From positions 1 to 8,775 of the forward strand of contig JAEWWD010000070.1 of the NCBI GenBank assembly GCA_023396535.1: a stretch of 8,775 nt of DNA, in the 5' to 3' direction. A model generated the notes under the pieces. That model was not told the DNA's origin and ran no database searches. It saw nothing but the letters and a program-made list of their open reading frames with translations. Each line of letters starts with the position of its first letter. The stretch's first letter is position 1. This document shows positions 1-5,656 of this stretch, one piece after another. Source of the DNA: Bacillota bacterium. GTDB taxonomy: Bacteria; Bacillota; Clostridia; Christensenellales; CAG-138. A program made the translations under genes and the position numbers.

Positions 1-308
1 GTCAAAGTACCGGCCCCGGTTTCAAACTTTAGTATTGCGGCATCCGGTTCCACGAAATTGGAAAGCACGTACCCTGCCGCCAGGGTGCCATGCCCGCACA
101 GGTCTATTTCCGCATTGGGCGCAAACCACCGCATGGCGTAGCTGCCCCCCTGCTTCAGCACGTACGCGGTTTCCGGCAAGTTGATCTCGGCCGCAATAGC
201 TAGAAGCAATGCATCATCAGGCCAAGCTGTTTTGTCCAATAGACATACGCCCGTGGGATTGCCGGTAAATACCGTTTCTGCAAACGCGTCAACAACATAG
301 TATTTCAT
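1..308 (-). CDS. PhzF-family isomerase-like protein, N-terminal part (cut by window edge)
   Basis: The visible 102 codons begin MKYYVVDAFAETVFTGNPTG, the usual opening of the PhzF/YddE family, which has the diaminopimelate-epimerase fold. The segment INLPETAYV (about residues 42-50) carries Glu46 at the place of the family's catalytic glutamate. It is followed by RWFAPNAEIDLCGHGTLAAG (60-79), the family's hallmark F-P-x-E-x-LCGHxT block. Family members are about 260-300 aa, so roughly two thirds lies beyond the left edge. The start at 308 is supported by AGGAG (315-319) with a 6-nt spacer. It lies 21 bp after the dctM stop on the same strand, so it is almost certainly the fourth gene of the TRAP operon. 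Most PhzF-like proteins have no known substrate; PhzF itself isomerises a phenazine precursor. Acting on the imported compound is an inference from position only. Family assignment is confident, reaction unknown. Confidence 0.92.
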   Translation of the reverse strand, partial: MKYYVVDAFAETVFTGNPTGVCLLDKTAWPDDALLLAIAAEINLPETAYVLKQGGSYAMRWFAPNAEIDLCGHGTLAAGYVLSNFVEPDAAILKFETGAGTL

Positions 309-329
309 GCCGATCTCCTGTTAGGCGGG

Positions 330-1646
330 CTATTTAATCAGTAAATTGGGCAGGAAAGTGACAATGGCCGGGAAGAGTATCACCAGCAGCACGCTGCAGG
401 TATCGCTCAGAAGGAAGGGCGCCGCCGTGGCGTACATATCCTTCATTGTAACGTCCCTGCCTGCCTGCCCTTTCATAACAAATAGAAGCATCCCAAACGG
501 CGGCGTAGTCATTCCCATCTGAATGATGATGAGCATAATAATGCCGAACCAGATCTGATTAAATCCAAGCGCGGCCGCCACCGGAACAAATATGGGTACG
601 GTCAGCATGATGATGGGTACCGATTCAACAAACATACCGAGAACCAGCACGATCAGCGCCATAATTGCAAGCAGAATATAAGGGGAGGCATTCAAACTGG
701 TAAGGCTTGTCACCACGAATTGCGTAAAACCGGTATAGCTCAAAAGAGAACTGAATACCGTGGAGCCGCCAATGATAAATAACGTCATGGTGCTGATAAT
801 GACGGTCCCTCTGAGTATTTTCACCAATGTCTTGAAGTTCATCGCTTTATAGAAGAACGCCATGATCATAGTGCCGATAGCGCCCAGCGCGGCGGCTTCC
901 GTAGGTGTGGCGACGCCCAGCACAAACACGCCGGTGACCAGAAATACGAGAGCCGCCATGGGAAGGAGATCCCGGAAGAACGCGACAAGCTTTTCGCCCC
1001 GGGGAACAGGCTCCGGATCATAATCCGGGGCCAGCGAAGGATTGCGCTTGACGCGAAGAAGTATGTTGAGGCTATAGTTGACAGCCATCAAAATACCGGG
1101 GAGCAGGCCGGCTATCAGAAGACGTCCCGCCGAAATCTGCGCTGTTGTCGCATAAATGACCGCCAATGAACTGGGAGGGATAATCATGGCAAGACCGCCG
1201 GAAGCCAAAATGGGGCCATACGTCATTTTTTTGCTGTAATTACGCTTGATCATCTCAGGACCCAGCGTAGAGCCAAGCATGGCGCAGGACGCCATGGTGG
1301 AACCACTGAGCATGCCGAACAATGCGCCGCCCAAGTTGGATAATATTGCAAGGCGGGCAGGGACCTTACCCAACAACTTGCCTACGGCGTCCATCGCCCT
1401 TGTGGCGAGTCCCGTATGCAATAAAGCTTCGCCCATCATCACGAACAGCGGAACCGGGGCAAGACTGAAGGTGGCTATCGAGGAAAACGTGCCCATCACA
1501 GTCATGCTGCCCCCGGAGGGGCCCACGATAAGCAGGGAAGCGCCCATCATGATTACAATGAATACAAAGCCGACCGGCACACCCATAAACATCAGTACCA
1601 GAAACGGTACAAATATTAAGCCGATCGCATCCAATATCATGTTCAT
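330..1646 (-). CDS. dctM: TRAP transporter large permease subunit (DctM)
   Basis: Integral membrane subunit of a tripartite ATP-independent periplasmic-type transporter. It forms the ion-coupled translocation path and works with the DctQ subunit and the DctP receptor encoded upstream. The protein is 438 aa, close to the family's usual 425-430, and nearly all hydrophobic with about a dozen membrane helices. Family signatures are clear: GSTMASCAMLGSTLGPEM (about 115-132), the re-entrant-loop motif IIPPSSLAVIYA (155-166), and near the C-terminus FVESVPIIMLTVPIFVP and MGMTTPPFGMLLFV. The start ATG lies inside the end of dctQ, giving a 4-nt ATGA overlap (1643-1646) that implies translational coupling; a weak GAGGT lies 10 nt upstream inside dctQ. 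A second Met two codons on could also serve. No frameshift or missing motif is seen. The substrate cannot be predicted from this subunit. Confidence 0.96.
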   Translation of the reverse strand: MNMILDAIGLIFVPFLVLMFMGVPVGFVFIVIMMGASLLIVGPSGGSMTVMGTFSSIATFSLAPVPLFVMMGEALLHTGLATRAMDAVGKLLGKVPARLAILSNLGGALFGMLSGSTMASCAMLGSTLGPEMIKRNYSKKMTYGPILASGGLAMIIPPSSLAVIYATTAQISAGRLLIAGLLPGILMAVNYSLNILLRVKRNPSLAPDYDPEPVPRGEKLVAFFRDLLPMAALVFLVTGVFVLGVATPTEAAALGAIGTMIMAFFYKAMNFKTLVKILRGTVIISTMTLFIIGGSTVFSSLLSYTGFTQFVVTSLTSLNASPYILLAIMALIVLVLGMFVESVPIIMLTVPIFVPVAAALGFNQIWFGIIMLIIIQMGMTTPPFGMLLFVMKGQAGRDVTMKDMYATAAPFLLSDTCSVLLVILFPAIVTFLPNLLIK

Positions 1647-2368
1647 CGGTCGTCTACCTCGCTTTCTTTCCCGGTTTGTGCCGAAACGACATCGGCAGCC
1701 CCTCCGACGCCATCCGGCATATGATCTTTGCCGGTTTCACATTGCAGGTCGGAAGAAACTTTATCGTAATTTAAAAACTCTGCTTTCGTTGAATCGCCTT
1801 CATTATATCTGGAATTCGCCTTCGCCTCTTCATATTCCTGATAATCCGTATCGCTTTGAATCTCCTTATGTCGGGCAAGAACGATTATCTTTCGAACAAA
1901 TACCAATATGCATGTCAGCGCCATTATGGGCAGAAATATCATCACGACCCATCTGGGAATAGGAACGATGCGGACCATTTTCACCCCGGAAATAATGTCT
2001 TCAATTGCAGCGCGAAGACTGAAGTAGAAAAACATGCCCAGCGTCGCGATGCCCAGTACCGAGACCGCCTGATTCAGGCGTTTTTTATTTTTGTTGCACA
2101 AAAAATTGGATATGATATCAACGCGAACATGCTTGTCAATCTTTAACACCCAGGGTGCGGCAAGCATGACATCAATAAATATTAAATACTCCGACCACTC
2201 AATGGCCCATGAGACCGTTATACTGAAGAAATAGCGAAATACAACGCCGACGCATATCATAATCGCCATGGCAAACGTGCCAATCCCCGCTAAAACCGCC
2301 ATTCCCAGTACGATCTTTCCCAAAAGGGTATCCGCTCTTTCCAGAGCCTCATTCTTAAAATCCGACAA
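1643..2368 (-). CDS. dctQ: TRAP transporter small permease subunit (DctQ) with long hydrophilic C-terminal tail
   Basis: Small membrane subunit that partners DctM. Four predicted helices lie at about residues 17-40, 52-74, 101-120 and 139-164. The conserved TM2 region SWAIEWSEYLIFIDVMLAAP and the following KIDKHVRVDII match the DctQ family. The start is a UUG codon at 2368: AAGGAGG (2376-2382) sits 7 nt before it and no better-placed ATG or GTG exists. The family is usually 160-190 aa, but this protein is 241 aa. Residues from about 167 onward form a charged, low-hydrophobicity tail rich in Asp, Glu, Lys, Ser and Gly, probably disordered and cytoplasmic. The frame is intact to the ATGA overlap with dctM, so the tail is not a frameshift product. 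It is the second gene of the operon, 167 bp after dctP, with a stem-loop in the gap. Confidence 0.92.
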   Translation of the reverse strand: MSDFKNEALERADTLLGKIVLGMAVLAGIGTFAMAIMICVGVVFRYFFSITVSWAIEWSEYLIFIDVMLAAPWVLKIDKHVRVDIISNFLCNKNKKRLNQAVSVLGIATLGMFFYFSLRAAIEDIISGVKMVRIVPIPRWVVMIFLPIMALTCILVFVRKIIVLARHKEIQSDTDYQEYEEAKANSRYNEGDSTKAEFLNYDKVSSDLQCETGKDHMPDGVGGAADVVSAQTGKESEVDDR

Positions 2369-2448
2369 AAGAAGCCCTCCTTAATACATCTGCATTACGG
2401 TTTGGGACGTAACGGCAAAAGCTCCTCGCATCCATATCAGTTTCTACT

Positions 2449-2488
2449 CGGACGAAAGGCGGAGGGCTGAACTCCTGCCTTTCGCCCG
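2449..2488 (-). promoter_or_regulatory. Intercistronic stem-loop between dctP and dctQ
   Basis: In the transcript, bases 2449-2464 pair with 2472-2488 across a 7-nt loop. The outer 12 positions pair with one mismatch, followed by a one-base bulge and four more pairs. No U-run follows on the minus strand, so it is not a standard intrinsic terminator. A stable hairpin just after a binding-protein gene commonly protects the upstream message from 3' exonucleases or causes partial termination. Either effect would give more receptor than permease. The structure is seen in the sequence; the role is inferred. Confidence 0.6.
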
Positions 2489-2535
2489 AATGCTTGTCTG
2501 TTTATCGAATGCGTGTCAGCATTTACCGGTAGATA

Positions 2536-3609
2536 TCAATTGCCCTTTGTCACAAGCGGACGAACCTCCGCACAGCCCTGGGGATCCAGTTTCTCGAGGT
2601 TTTTCCAACCGGCTTCCCGCGCGGTGTTCAGCCACTGCTGCTCAAGGTCGCCAGTAAGGGTTATGGTCTTCATGCCCTTTGACTCCAGTTCGGCAAACTC
2701 CTTTTGAACCATATCACCCATCATACTATACGTTTCCGCTTCAACTTCCGCCGCAATGCGGTTCACTTCAGCCTTCAGATCATCCGGCAGAGCGTCGTAA
2801 GCATCCTTATTTACATAAATGCCCACGTTGCAGGGATAGAAGGAAGGCGCAATGCGGTATTTCGTTACCTCATACCACGCATAATCGACCGCGCCGATCG
2901 TGGACCAGCCGAAACCGTCCACCACACCACGCTCCAGGGCGGTGTATACTTCGCCGGCGCCAATGGCTACAGCGCCCGCTCCCATCGCTTCCACGAAGGG
3001 CACAAAAACGGGGGCAGTACGGATGGTCTTGCCTTTGAAATCATCCAGACTGTTTACTTCAAAGTTTGTATAGAGGGTATAGGCATAGTTTTCGCCGCCA
3101 GTCAAACCCAGGAACTGAAGATTCATGGCATCCGCGTATTTCTTGATCATGTACTCATAGGTGCCATTTTCGCGCATCTCCATCGGCGTATACTCGGTGA
3201 GATAGAGCGCGTCCGTTACGGGCAACAGATTTTCGGCCATATTCACGGGCAGGTGACCAATTTCAAAAGTGCCTTTGCCCAACTGCTCGAACTGGTCGAA
3301 ATATGCCACGATTTCCGTACTGCCCAGATATTCAATATTCAATCGGCCGTCAAGTTCGTGATTCACACGATCAAAAAACAGCCAGAAGCCTGTATGTTCC
3401 GCCGCGCTCTTGGTAAAAGCGGATACAAACCGCCACTTAATTCCCTCTTGAGGAGCGGGAGCCTCCGTTGCTGACGGTTGTGCCGCCTCGGTAGCTGCCG
3501 GCTCCGCTACGGCGGCAGGAGTTGCCGCGGACGGCGTACTGGGAGAGCTGCAGCCAAATACAGGGATAACCAGCGCGAGACATAACAATATGGACAACGC
3601 TTTTTTCAT
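2536..3609 (-). CDS. dctP: TRAP transporter substrate-binding lipoprotein (DctP family)
   Basis: Extracytoplasmic receptor that captures the substrate and delivers it to the DctQM permease. I start it at 3609 (357 aa): MKKALSILLCLALVIPVFGC is a lipoprotein signal with lipobox VFGC and lipidated Cys20, and AAGGAGG (3618-3624) lies 8 nt upstream. A longer reading from a TTG at 3648 would put this ribosome site inside the gene and bury the signal peptide. Residues 21-55 form an Ala/Pro/Thr/Ser linker. The DctP domain follows, with FKGKTIRTAPVFVPFVEAMG (191-210) holding the conserved Arg197 that in family structures contacts a substrate carboxylate, then GEVYTALERGVVDG (219-232), the usual helix before the second lobe. 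A carboxylate substrate is therefore likely, but its identity is unknown. First gene of the operon. Length is slightly above the family's norm because of the linker. Confidence 0.95.
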   Translation of the reverse strand: MKKALSILLCLALVIPVFGCSSPSTPSAATPAAVAEPAATEAAQPSATEAPAPQEGIKWRFVSAFTKSAAEHTGFWLFFDRVNHELDGRLNIEYLGSTEIVAYFDQFEQLGKGTFEIGHLPVNMAENLLPVTDALYLTEYTPMEMRENGTYEYMIKKYADAMNLQFLGLTGGENYAYTLYTNFEVNSLDDFKGKTIRTAPVFVPFVEAMGAGAVAIGAGEVYTALERGVVDGFGWSTIGAVDYAWYEVTKYRIAPSFYPCNVGIYVNKDAYDALPDDLKAEVNRIAAEVEAETYSMMGDMVQKEFAELESKGMKTITLTGDLEQQWLNTAREAGWKNLEKLDPQGCAEVRPLVTKGN

Positions 3610-3754
3610 TTTTTCTCCCTCCTTAAATATGAAGTAATAGTGAGGCAAATTTTGTTTTTGCTGTAAAACACCTCCCCAAACAGAATACGGATTGGTCTTT
3701 GTACGTCTACTTATGGTCCGAAGTATTATTAATGAATATAATTACATAATTCTG

Positions 3755-3783
3755 TATATATTGGAGTTTGTATCCGAAATCAA
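3755..3783 (-). promoter_or_regulatory. Candidate sigma-A promoter for the dctPQM operon
   Basis: On the minus strand, TTGATT (3778-3783) and TATATA (3755-3760) are separated by exactly 17 bp. This predicts a transcript start near 3748 and a leader of about 138 nt before dctP. A second possible -10, TATAAT (3812-3817), lies farther upstream but lacks a good -35. No known riboswitch fold was recognised in the leader. Confidence 0.45.
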
Positions 3784-3838
3784 AGCAGTGGATCGCAAAT
3801 TTGATAATTTAATTATAACAACCGTATTATCAATCAAT

Positions 3839-3867
3839 AGCACAAAAATATCGGGATATTTTGTGCT
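3839..3867. repeat. 29-bp inverted repeat, possible operator upstream of dctP
   Basis: The arms AGCACAAAA and TTTTGTGCT are perfect complements (3839-3847 and 3859-3867), with further pairing inside (TATC/GATA). A degenerate copy, ACAAA-N4-TTTGT, follows at 3874-3887. The repeat has no adjacent U-run, so termination is unlikely. Its centre lies about 105 bp upstream of the predicted dctP transcript start, or about 48 bp upstream if the TATAAT at 3812-3817 is the true -10. Either position could suit an activator. No regulator gene is in the window. Confidence 0.45.
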
Positions 3868-4063
3868 TTCATCACAAAATAATTTGTCGGTTTGAATCGA
3901 TATTTGCATTTCGCGTCATTATAACTTAATGTATTTAGCGTTATAAGGATTATGGTTTTTTCTATGGCTTATACCGCTCGTATAAAAATTCGTATAGATG
4001 TTCTTCATCCATTTCGGTACTATATAAGAAAGAAGCGATTGTATCCCGGGCTATTAATTTGCC

Positions 4064-4069
4064 TATAAT
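4064..4069 (+). promoter_or_regulatory. Possible -10 element for the HAD phosphatase gene
   Basis: A perfect TATAAT lies about 55 bp before the gene start. The nearest -35-like hexamer, TTGTAT at 4039-4044, has a 19-bp spacer, which is longer than ideal. The call rests mainly on the -10 match and position. Confidence 0.3.
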
Positions 4070-4122
4070 ACGCATTCTATTGTTCTTAACTTAAATGGGT
4101 GTGTCTATAGAAAGGGATGGAT

Positions 4123-4824
4123 ATGAAACGGCAATACACATTTGTGTTGTTTGACGCCGACGATACCTTATTCGATTATAAAAAAGCTGAACGAAACGCT
4201 CTGCAGGCAGCCTGCCGGGAAATCCGTTTCGATATAGATGACGCGGTTATTGAAACCTATGCCGGTATTGACCGGCATTATTGGAAGAGGTATGAAGACG
4301 GTAAAATCAGCCTGGCAACGGTGCAGGAACAGCGTTTTGACGATTTGCTTGCGCAATATGGATATGGAAATCGCATATCGGGAAAGCAATTGAATCGCAT
4401 ATATCAATCGGAGCTATCCAGGCAAACACACTTAAATCCCGGCGCCGAAGAAATATGTAAGATACTTTCCCCAATATATTGCCTCTATATTATCACAAAC
4501 GGCGTTGCTGAAACGCAAAGAAGCCGAATCTCTAAATCTTCAATCAGCAATTACATCAGTGATATCTTTACATCGGAAGAAAGCGGATATCAAAAACCCA
4601 GTCCCCAGTTTTTTACCAAAGTATTTGAAAGGGTACACAACTATGATCCGGAAAACTATCTGATCATTGGCGATTCTTTATATTCCGATATATCGGGAGG
4701 TTTGGCAATGGGGATCGATTGTGTCTGGTATAATCCAAATAAACTCGGCAGACCCGAAAGCCTGGTGCCAACTTATACGACCGACAGTCTCTTTGATATC
4801 CTTGCCATCCTGGATTTACCCTAG
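4123..4824 (+). CDS. HAD-superfamily phosphatase, YjjG/YfnB type (probable nucleotidase)
   Basis: A 233-aa cytoplasmic hydrolase with all four HAD motifs. Motif I is FDADDTLFD (10-18), with nucleophile Asp11 and acid/base Asp13. Motif II is YIITNG with Thr125. Motif III is GYQKPSP with Lys158. Motif IV is IGDSLYSDI with Asp184 and Asp189. The helical cap between residues 18 and 105, the opening KRQYTFVLFDADDTLFDY and the length match the YjjG/YfnB subfamily (224-235 aa). Its E. coli member is a nucleoside monophosphatase acting on non-canonical pyrimidine nucleotides. I prefer the ATG at 4123 because AAAGGG (4111-4116) is then 6 nt away; for the ATG at 4117 it would abut the start. It stands alone on its strand, divergent from dctP and more AT-rich than the transporter genes. 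No clear plus-strand terminator follows. Subfamily assignment is good; the true substrate is not shown. Confidence 0.88.
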   Translation: MKRQYTFVLFDADDTLFDYKKAERNALQAACREIRFDIDDAVIETYAGIDRHYWKRYEDGKISLATVQEQRFDDLLAQYGYGNRISGKQLNRIYQSELSRQTHLNPGAEEICKILSPIYCLYIITNGVAETQRSRISKSSISNYISDIFTSEESGYQKPSPQFFTKVFERVHNYDPENYLIIGDSLYSDISGGLAMGIDCVWYNPNKLGRPESLVPTYTTDSLFDILAILDLP

Positions 4825-4910
4825 TCGATGAAGCGTACAGAAAAAGATATCTCGATTGAAGAATCAGAATGATACACTGATAAGCCCGATTACTGAATTA
4901 GCAAGGCATT

Positions 4911-4932
4911 AAAAAAGGAGCCGAAGCTCCTT
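4911..4932 (-). terminator. Intrinsic terminator of the 58-aa gene (UUCG loop)
   Basis: On the minus strand, AAGGAGC and GCTCCTT form a perfect 7-bp stem closed by a TTCG tetraloop and run straight into a T-tract (4911-4914 as A on the plus strand). The stem begins within the gene's own TAA stop codon, an unusually tight arrangement. Confidence 0.85.
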
Positions 4933-5107
4933 AATCGTCCCCGCGCAGAAGATTTTCCGCGTAATCCCTAAGGCTTTCAAACGAATTGACATTTCCGGCA
5001 CGGGTACCGATTTGATCTCGCACGTAATCCGGAAGCTTGTCAAAATACTGCTTTGCCTGCGGTTCACTATTAAACAACGCATACATGTCTGGATACTTTT
5101 GTATCAT
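4931..5107 (-). CDS. Small 58-aa conserved-type hypothetical protein
   Basis: The protein opens MIQKYPDMYALFNSEPQAKQ, continues YFDKLPDYVRDQIGTRAGNV and ends with a SFESLRDYAENLLRGDD tail. It is soluble, has no signal or membrane segment, and looks mostly helical. Short acidic proteins with the pattern F-x-x-LPxYV-x-x-QI and a SFxSLxDYAENL tail recur as uncharacterised proteins in clostridia; this is recalled from general knowledge, not searched. The start is fixed by GAGGTGA (5114-5120), 6 nt before the ATG. The gene is monocistronic: it is preceded by the neighbour's terminator and ends in its own. The combination of ribosome site, ordinary codon use and perfectly placed terminator makes it a real gene. 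Function unknown. Confidence 0.8.
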   Translation of the reverse strand: MIQKYPDMYALFNSEPQAKQYFDKLPDYVRDQIGTRAGNVNSFESLRDYAENLLRGDD

Positions 5108-5158
5108 AGCTGCTCACCTCAGATTTAGGATGCCCTGTAAAGAAGGATATTATGTTGA

Positions 5159-5173
5159 ATGCGTGCAACGCAT
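5159..5173. repeat. 15-bp inverted repeat upstream of the 58-aa gene
   Basis: ATGCGT and ACGCAT arms flank a 3-bp centre, about 52 bp before the 58-aa start. It lies where a promoter or operator would be expected, although no convincing -35/-10 pair was found. The arms are short, so chance is possible. Confidence 0.25.
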
Positions 5174-5196
5174 AACAGAGCATGACGCACACCGTG

Positions 5197-5222
5197 AAAA
5201 AGCTTGCCATAAAGGCAAGCTT
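5197..5222 (-). terminator. Intrinsic terminator of the 31-aa gene
   Basis: On the minus strand, AAGCTTGCC and GGCAAGCTT form a perfect 9-bp stem around a 5-nt loop, and the stem end continues into a T-tract (five T in a row including the last stem bases). It lies 8 bp after the stop of the 31-aa gene and separates it from the 58-aa gene. Confidence 0.82.
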
Positions 5223-5230
5223 GAGTCGTA

Positions 5231-5326
5231 TTAACGGCGATGTCTGCCGTCGCAGTTTTTCCCATGTTTGTTTCCGCAGCAACAGGCGGCGGCTGCAACG
5301 ACCGCTATGGGCAAAAGGCAACTCAT
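5231..5326 (-). CDS. 31-aa Cys-rich membrane micropeptide
   Basis: The reading frame encodes MSCLLPIAVVAAAACCCGNK followed by an 11-residue basic tail with one Cys and two His. It comprises a short hydrophobic segment (residues 3-14), a Cys triplet at 15-17 and a His/Arg/Lys-rich end. A longer frame runs upstream to about 5428, but the ATG at 5326 has GAGGAG (5335-5340) 8 nt before it, and the longer form would contain that site. The single hydrophobic stretch suggests a membrane peptide; the Cys and His residues could bind metal or cross-link. Upstream, CATACTATA with a CAC 16-17 bp farther back resembles a late-sporulation promoter. An intrinsic terminator follows closely. No family is recognised with certainty; it resembles the many tiny Cys/Gly-rich membrane peptides of spore-formers. 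Confidence 0.65.
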   Translation of the reverse strand: MSCLLPIAVVAAAACCCGNKHGKNCDGRHRR

Positions 5327-5379
5327 AATTATCACTCCTCGTAATTTATTGCCATAACAAAGGGCAAGGGAGACAGTTA

Positions 5380-5408
5380 TATAGTATGTCACAAGTGAAC
5401 TGCGCGTG
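5380..5408 (-). promoter_or_regulatory. Possible sigma-K/sigma-E-like promoter for the 31-aa gene
   Basis: On the minus strand, CATACTATA (5380-5388) fits the -10 pattern CATAnnnTA of mother-cell sporulation sigma factors, and CACG (5405-5408) lies 16 bp upstream, where sigma-K promoters carry an AC. The predicted start is near 5372, about 46 nt before the gene. The consensus is short, so this is tentative. Confidence 0.3.
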
Positions 5409-5530
5409 AAAGTATGGGAGGCCCACAATAGATAACCGCATAATTGTGAAGATCGCTGCGCTGAATCGGCTCAAGAACAGGAGGCGGGAGGACAATCTGG
5501 TTGATACCTTTCAATGATAAAGAATAGATA

Positions 5531-5560
5531 CGGTTGGGGGCCAGTTATCTCCCCAAACCG
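5531..5560 (+). terminator. Terminator-like hairpin upstream of the TAXI operon
   Basis: CGGTTGGGG pairs with CCCCAAACCG (one bulged base) around a loop of about 11 nt, followed on the plus strand by CGTCTTTTCC. The stem is strong but the T-tract is displaced and short. It would insulate the TAXI operon from upstream transcription. The minus-strand side has no T-tract. Confidence 0.45.
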
Positions 5561-5590
5561 CGTCTTTTCCTGCAATATTCTGTAAAACGA

Positions 5591-5619
5591 TTGAAATACC
5601 CGTTTGTTTATTATAAAAT
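5591..5619 (+). promoter_or_regulatory. Candidate sigma-A promoter of the TAXI-TRAP operon
   Basis: TTGAAA (5591-5596) and TAAAAT (5614-5619) are spaced by 17 bp and lie 74 bp before the GTG start of the receptor gene, predicting a transcript start near 5626. The start point falls inside the inverted repeat that follows. Confidence 0.55.
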
Positions 5620-5620
5620 A

Positions 5621-5655
5621 GAGTATACGTGTATGAAGCGTATACACGTATTCTC
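5621..5655. promoter_or_regulatory. 35-bp inverted repeat at the TAXI transcript start, probable operator
   Basis: The 14-nt arms GAGTATACGTGTAT (5621-5634) and ATACACGTATTCTC (5642-5655) match in 13 of 14 positions around a 7-nt centre. Two GTATAC cores sit 17 bp apart (5623-5628 and 5640-5645), a core seen in some GntR/FadR-type operators. The repeat overlaps the predicted start, which would suit a repressor. It could also fold in RNA, but no T-run follows. Confidence 0.55.
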
Positions 5656-5656
5656 A

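Larger units (their letters stand above)
3610..4122. other. AT-rich divergent intergenic region between dctP and the HAD gene
   Basis: About 510 bp without a convincing gene on either strand. It holds the dctP ribosome site and candidate promoter, a 29-bp inverted repeat at 3839-3867 with a weaker similar repeat at 3874-3887, and two further short inverted repeats: TTATAAC/GTTATAA at 3919-3946 and TTATAC-N5-GTATAA at 3969-3985. Open frames here (3692-3895 and 3952-4068, plus strand) lack usable ribosome sites and look random. The region most likely carries control sites for both flanking genes. Confidence 0.6.
5341..5590. other. Intergenic stretch with no convincing gene
   Basis: Beyond the 31-aa gene's promoter candidate and the hairpin at 5531-5560, nothing clear is seen. 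A plus-strand frame open from 5410 to a TGA at 5515-5517 encodes a charged 35-residue segment. It has no ATG and only a GTG at 5446 without a ribosome site. It ends 13 bp before the hairpin, so a gene remnant is possible but unproven. Confidence 0.5.

Noticed and set aside
1246..1962. Long plus-strand open frame across dctM and dctQ
   Set aside because: It is antisense to two clearly recognised TRAP subunits, spans their junction, and its translation is low-complexity with no domain.
2704..3474. Plus-strand 256-codon frame opposite dctP
   Set aside because: It is the antisense shadow of a well-matched DctP gene with no plausible ribosome site or family match.
3610..3648. N-terminal extension of DctP by 13 residues
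   Set aside because: It would start at TTG with no ribosome site, put the real AAGGAGG inside the gene and displace the lipoprotein signal.
3610..3748. Riboswitch in the dctP leader
   Set aside because: The predicted leader was read for known riboswitch cores and T-box features; none was recognised and no terminator-like stem with a U-run is present.
3692..3895. Plus-strand 67-codon frame upstream of the HAD gene
   Set aside because: It begins at a TTG without a ribosome site, lies in very AT-rich DNA and overlaps the inverted repeat; the translation looks random.
3952..4068. Plus-strand 38-codon frame before the HAD gene
   Set aside because: AAGGA is only 2 nt from the ATG, too close to work, and the product is a basic random-looking peptide ending at the likely HAD promoter.
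5327..5428. Upstream extension of the 31-aa peptide to 65 aa
   Set aside because: The ribosome site at 5335-5340 points to the internal ATG, and the extension covers the likely promoter.
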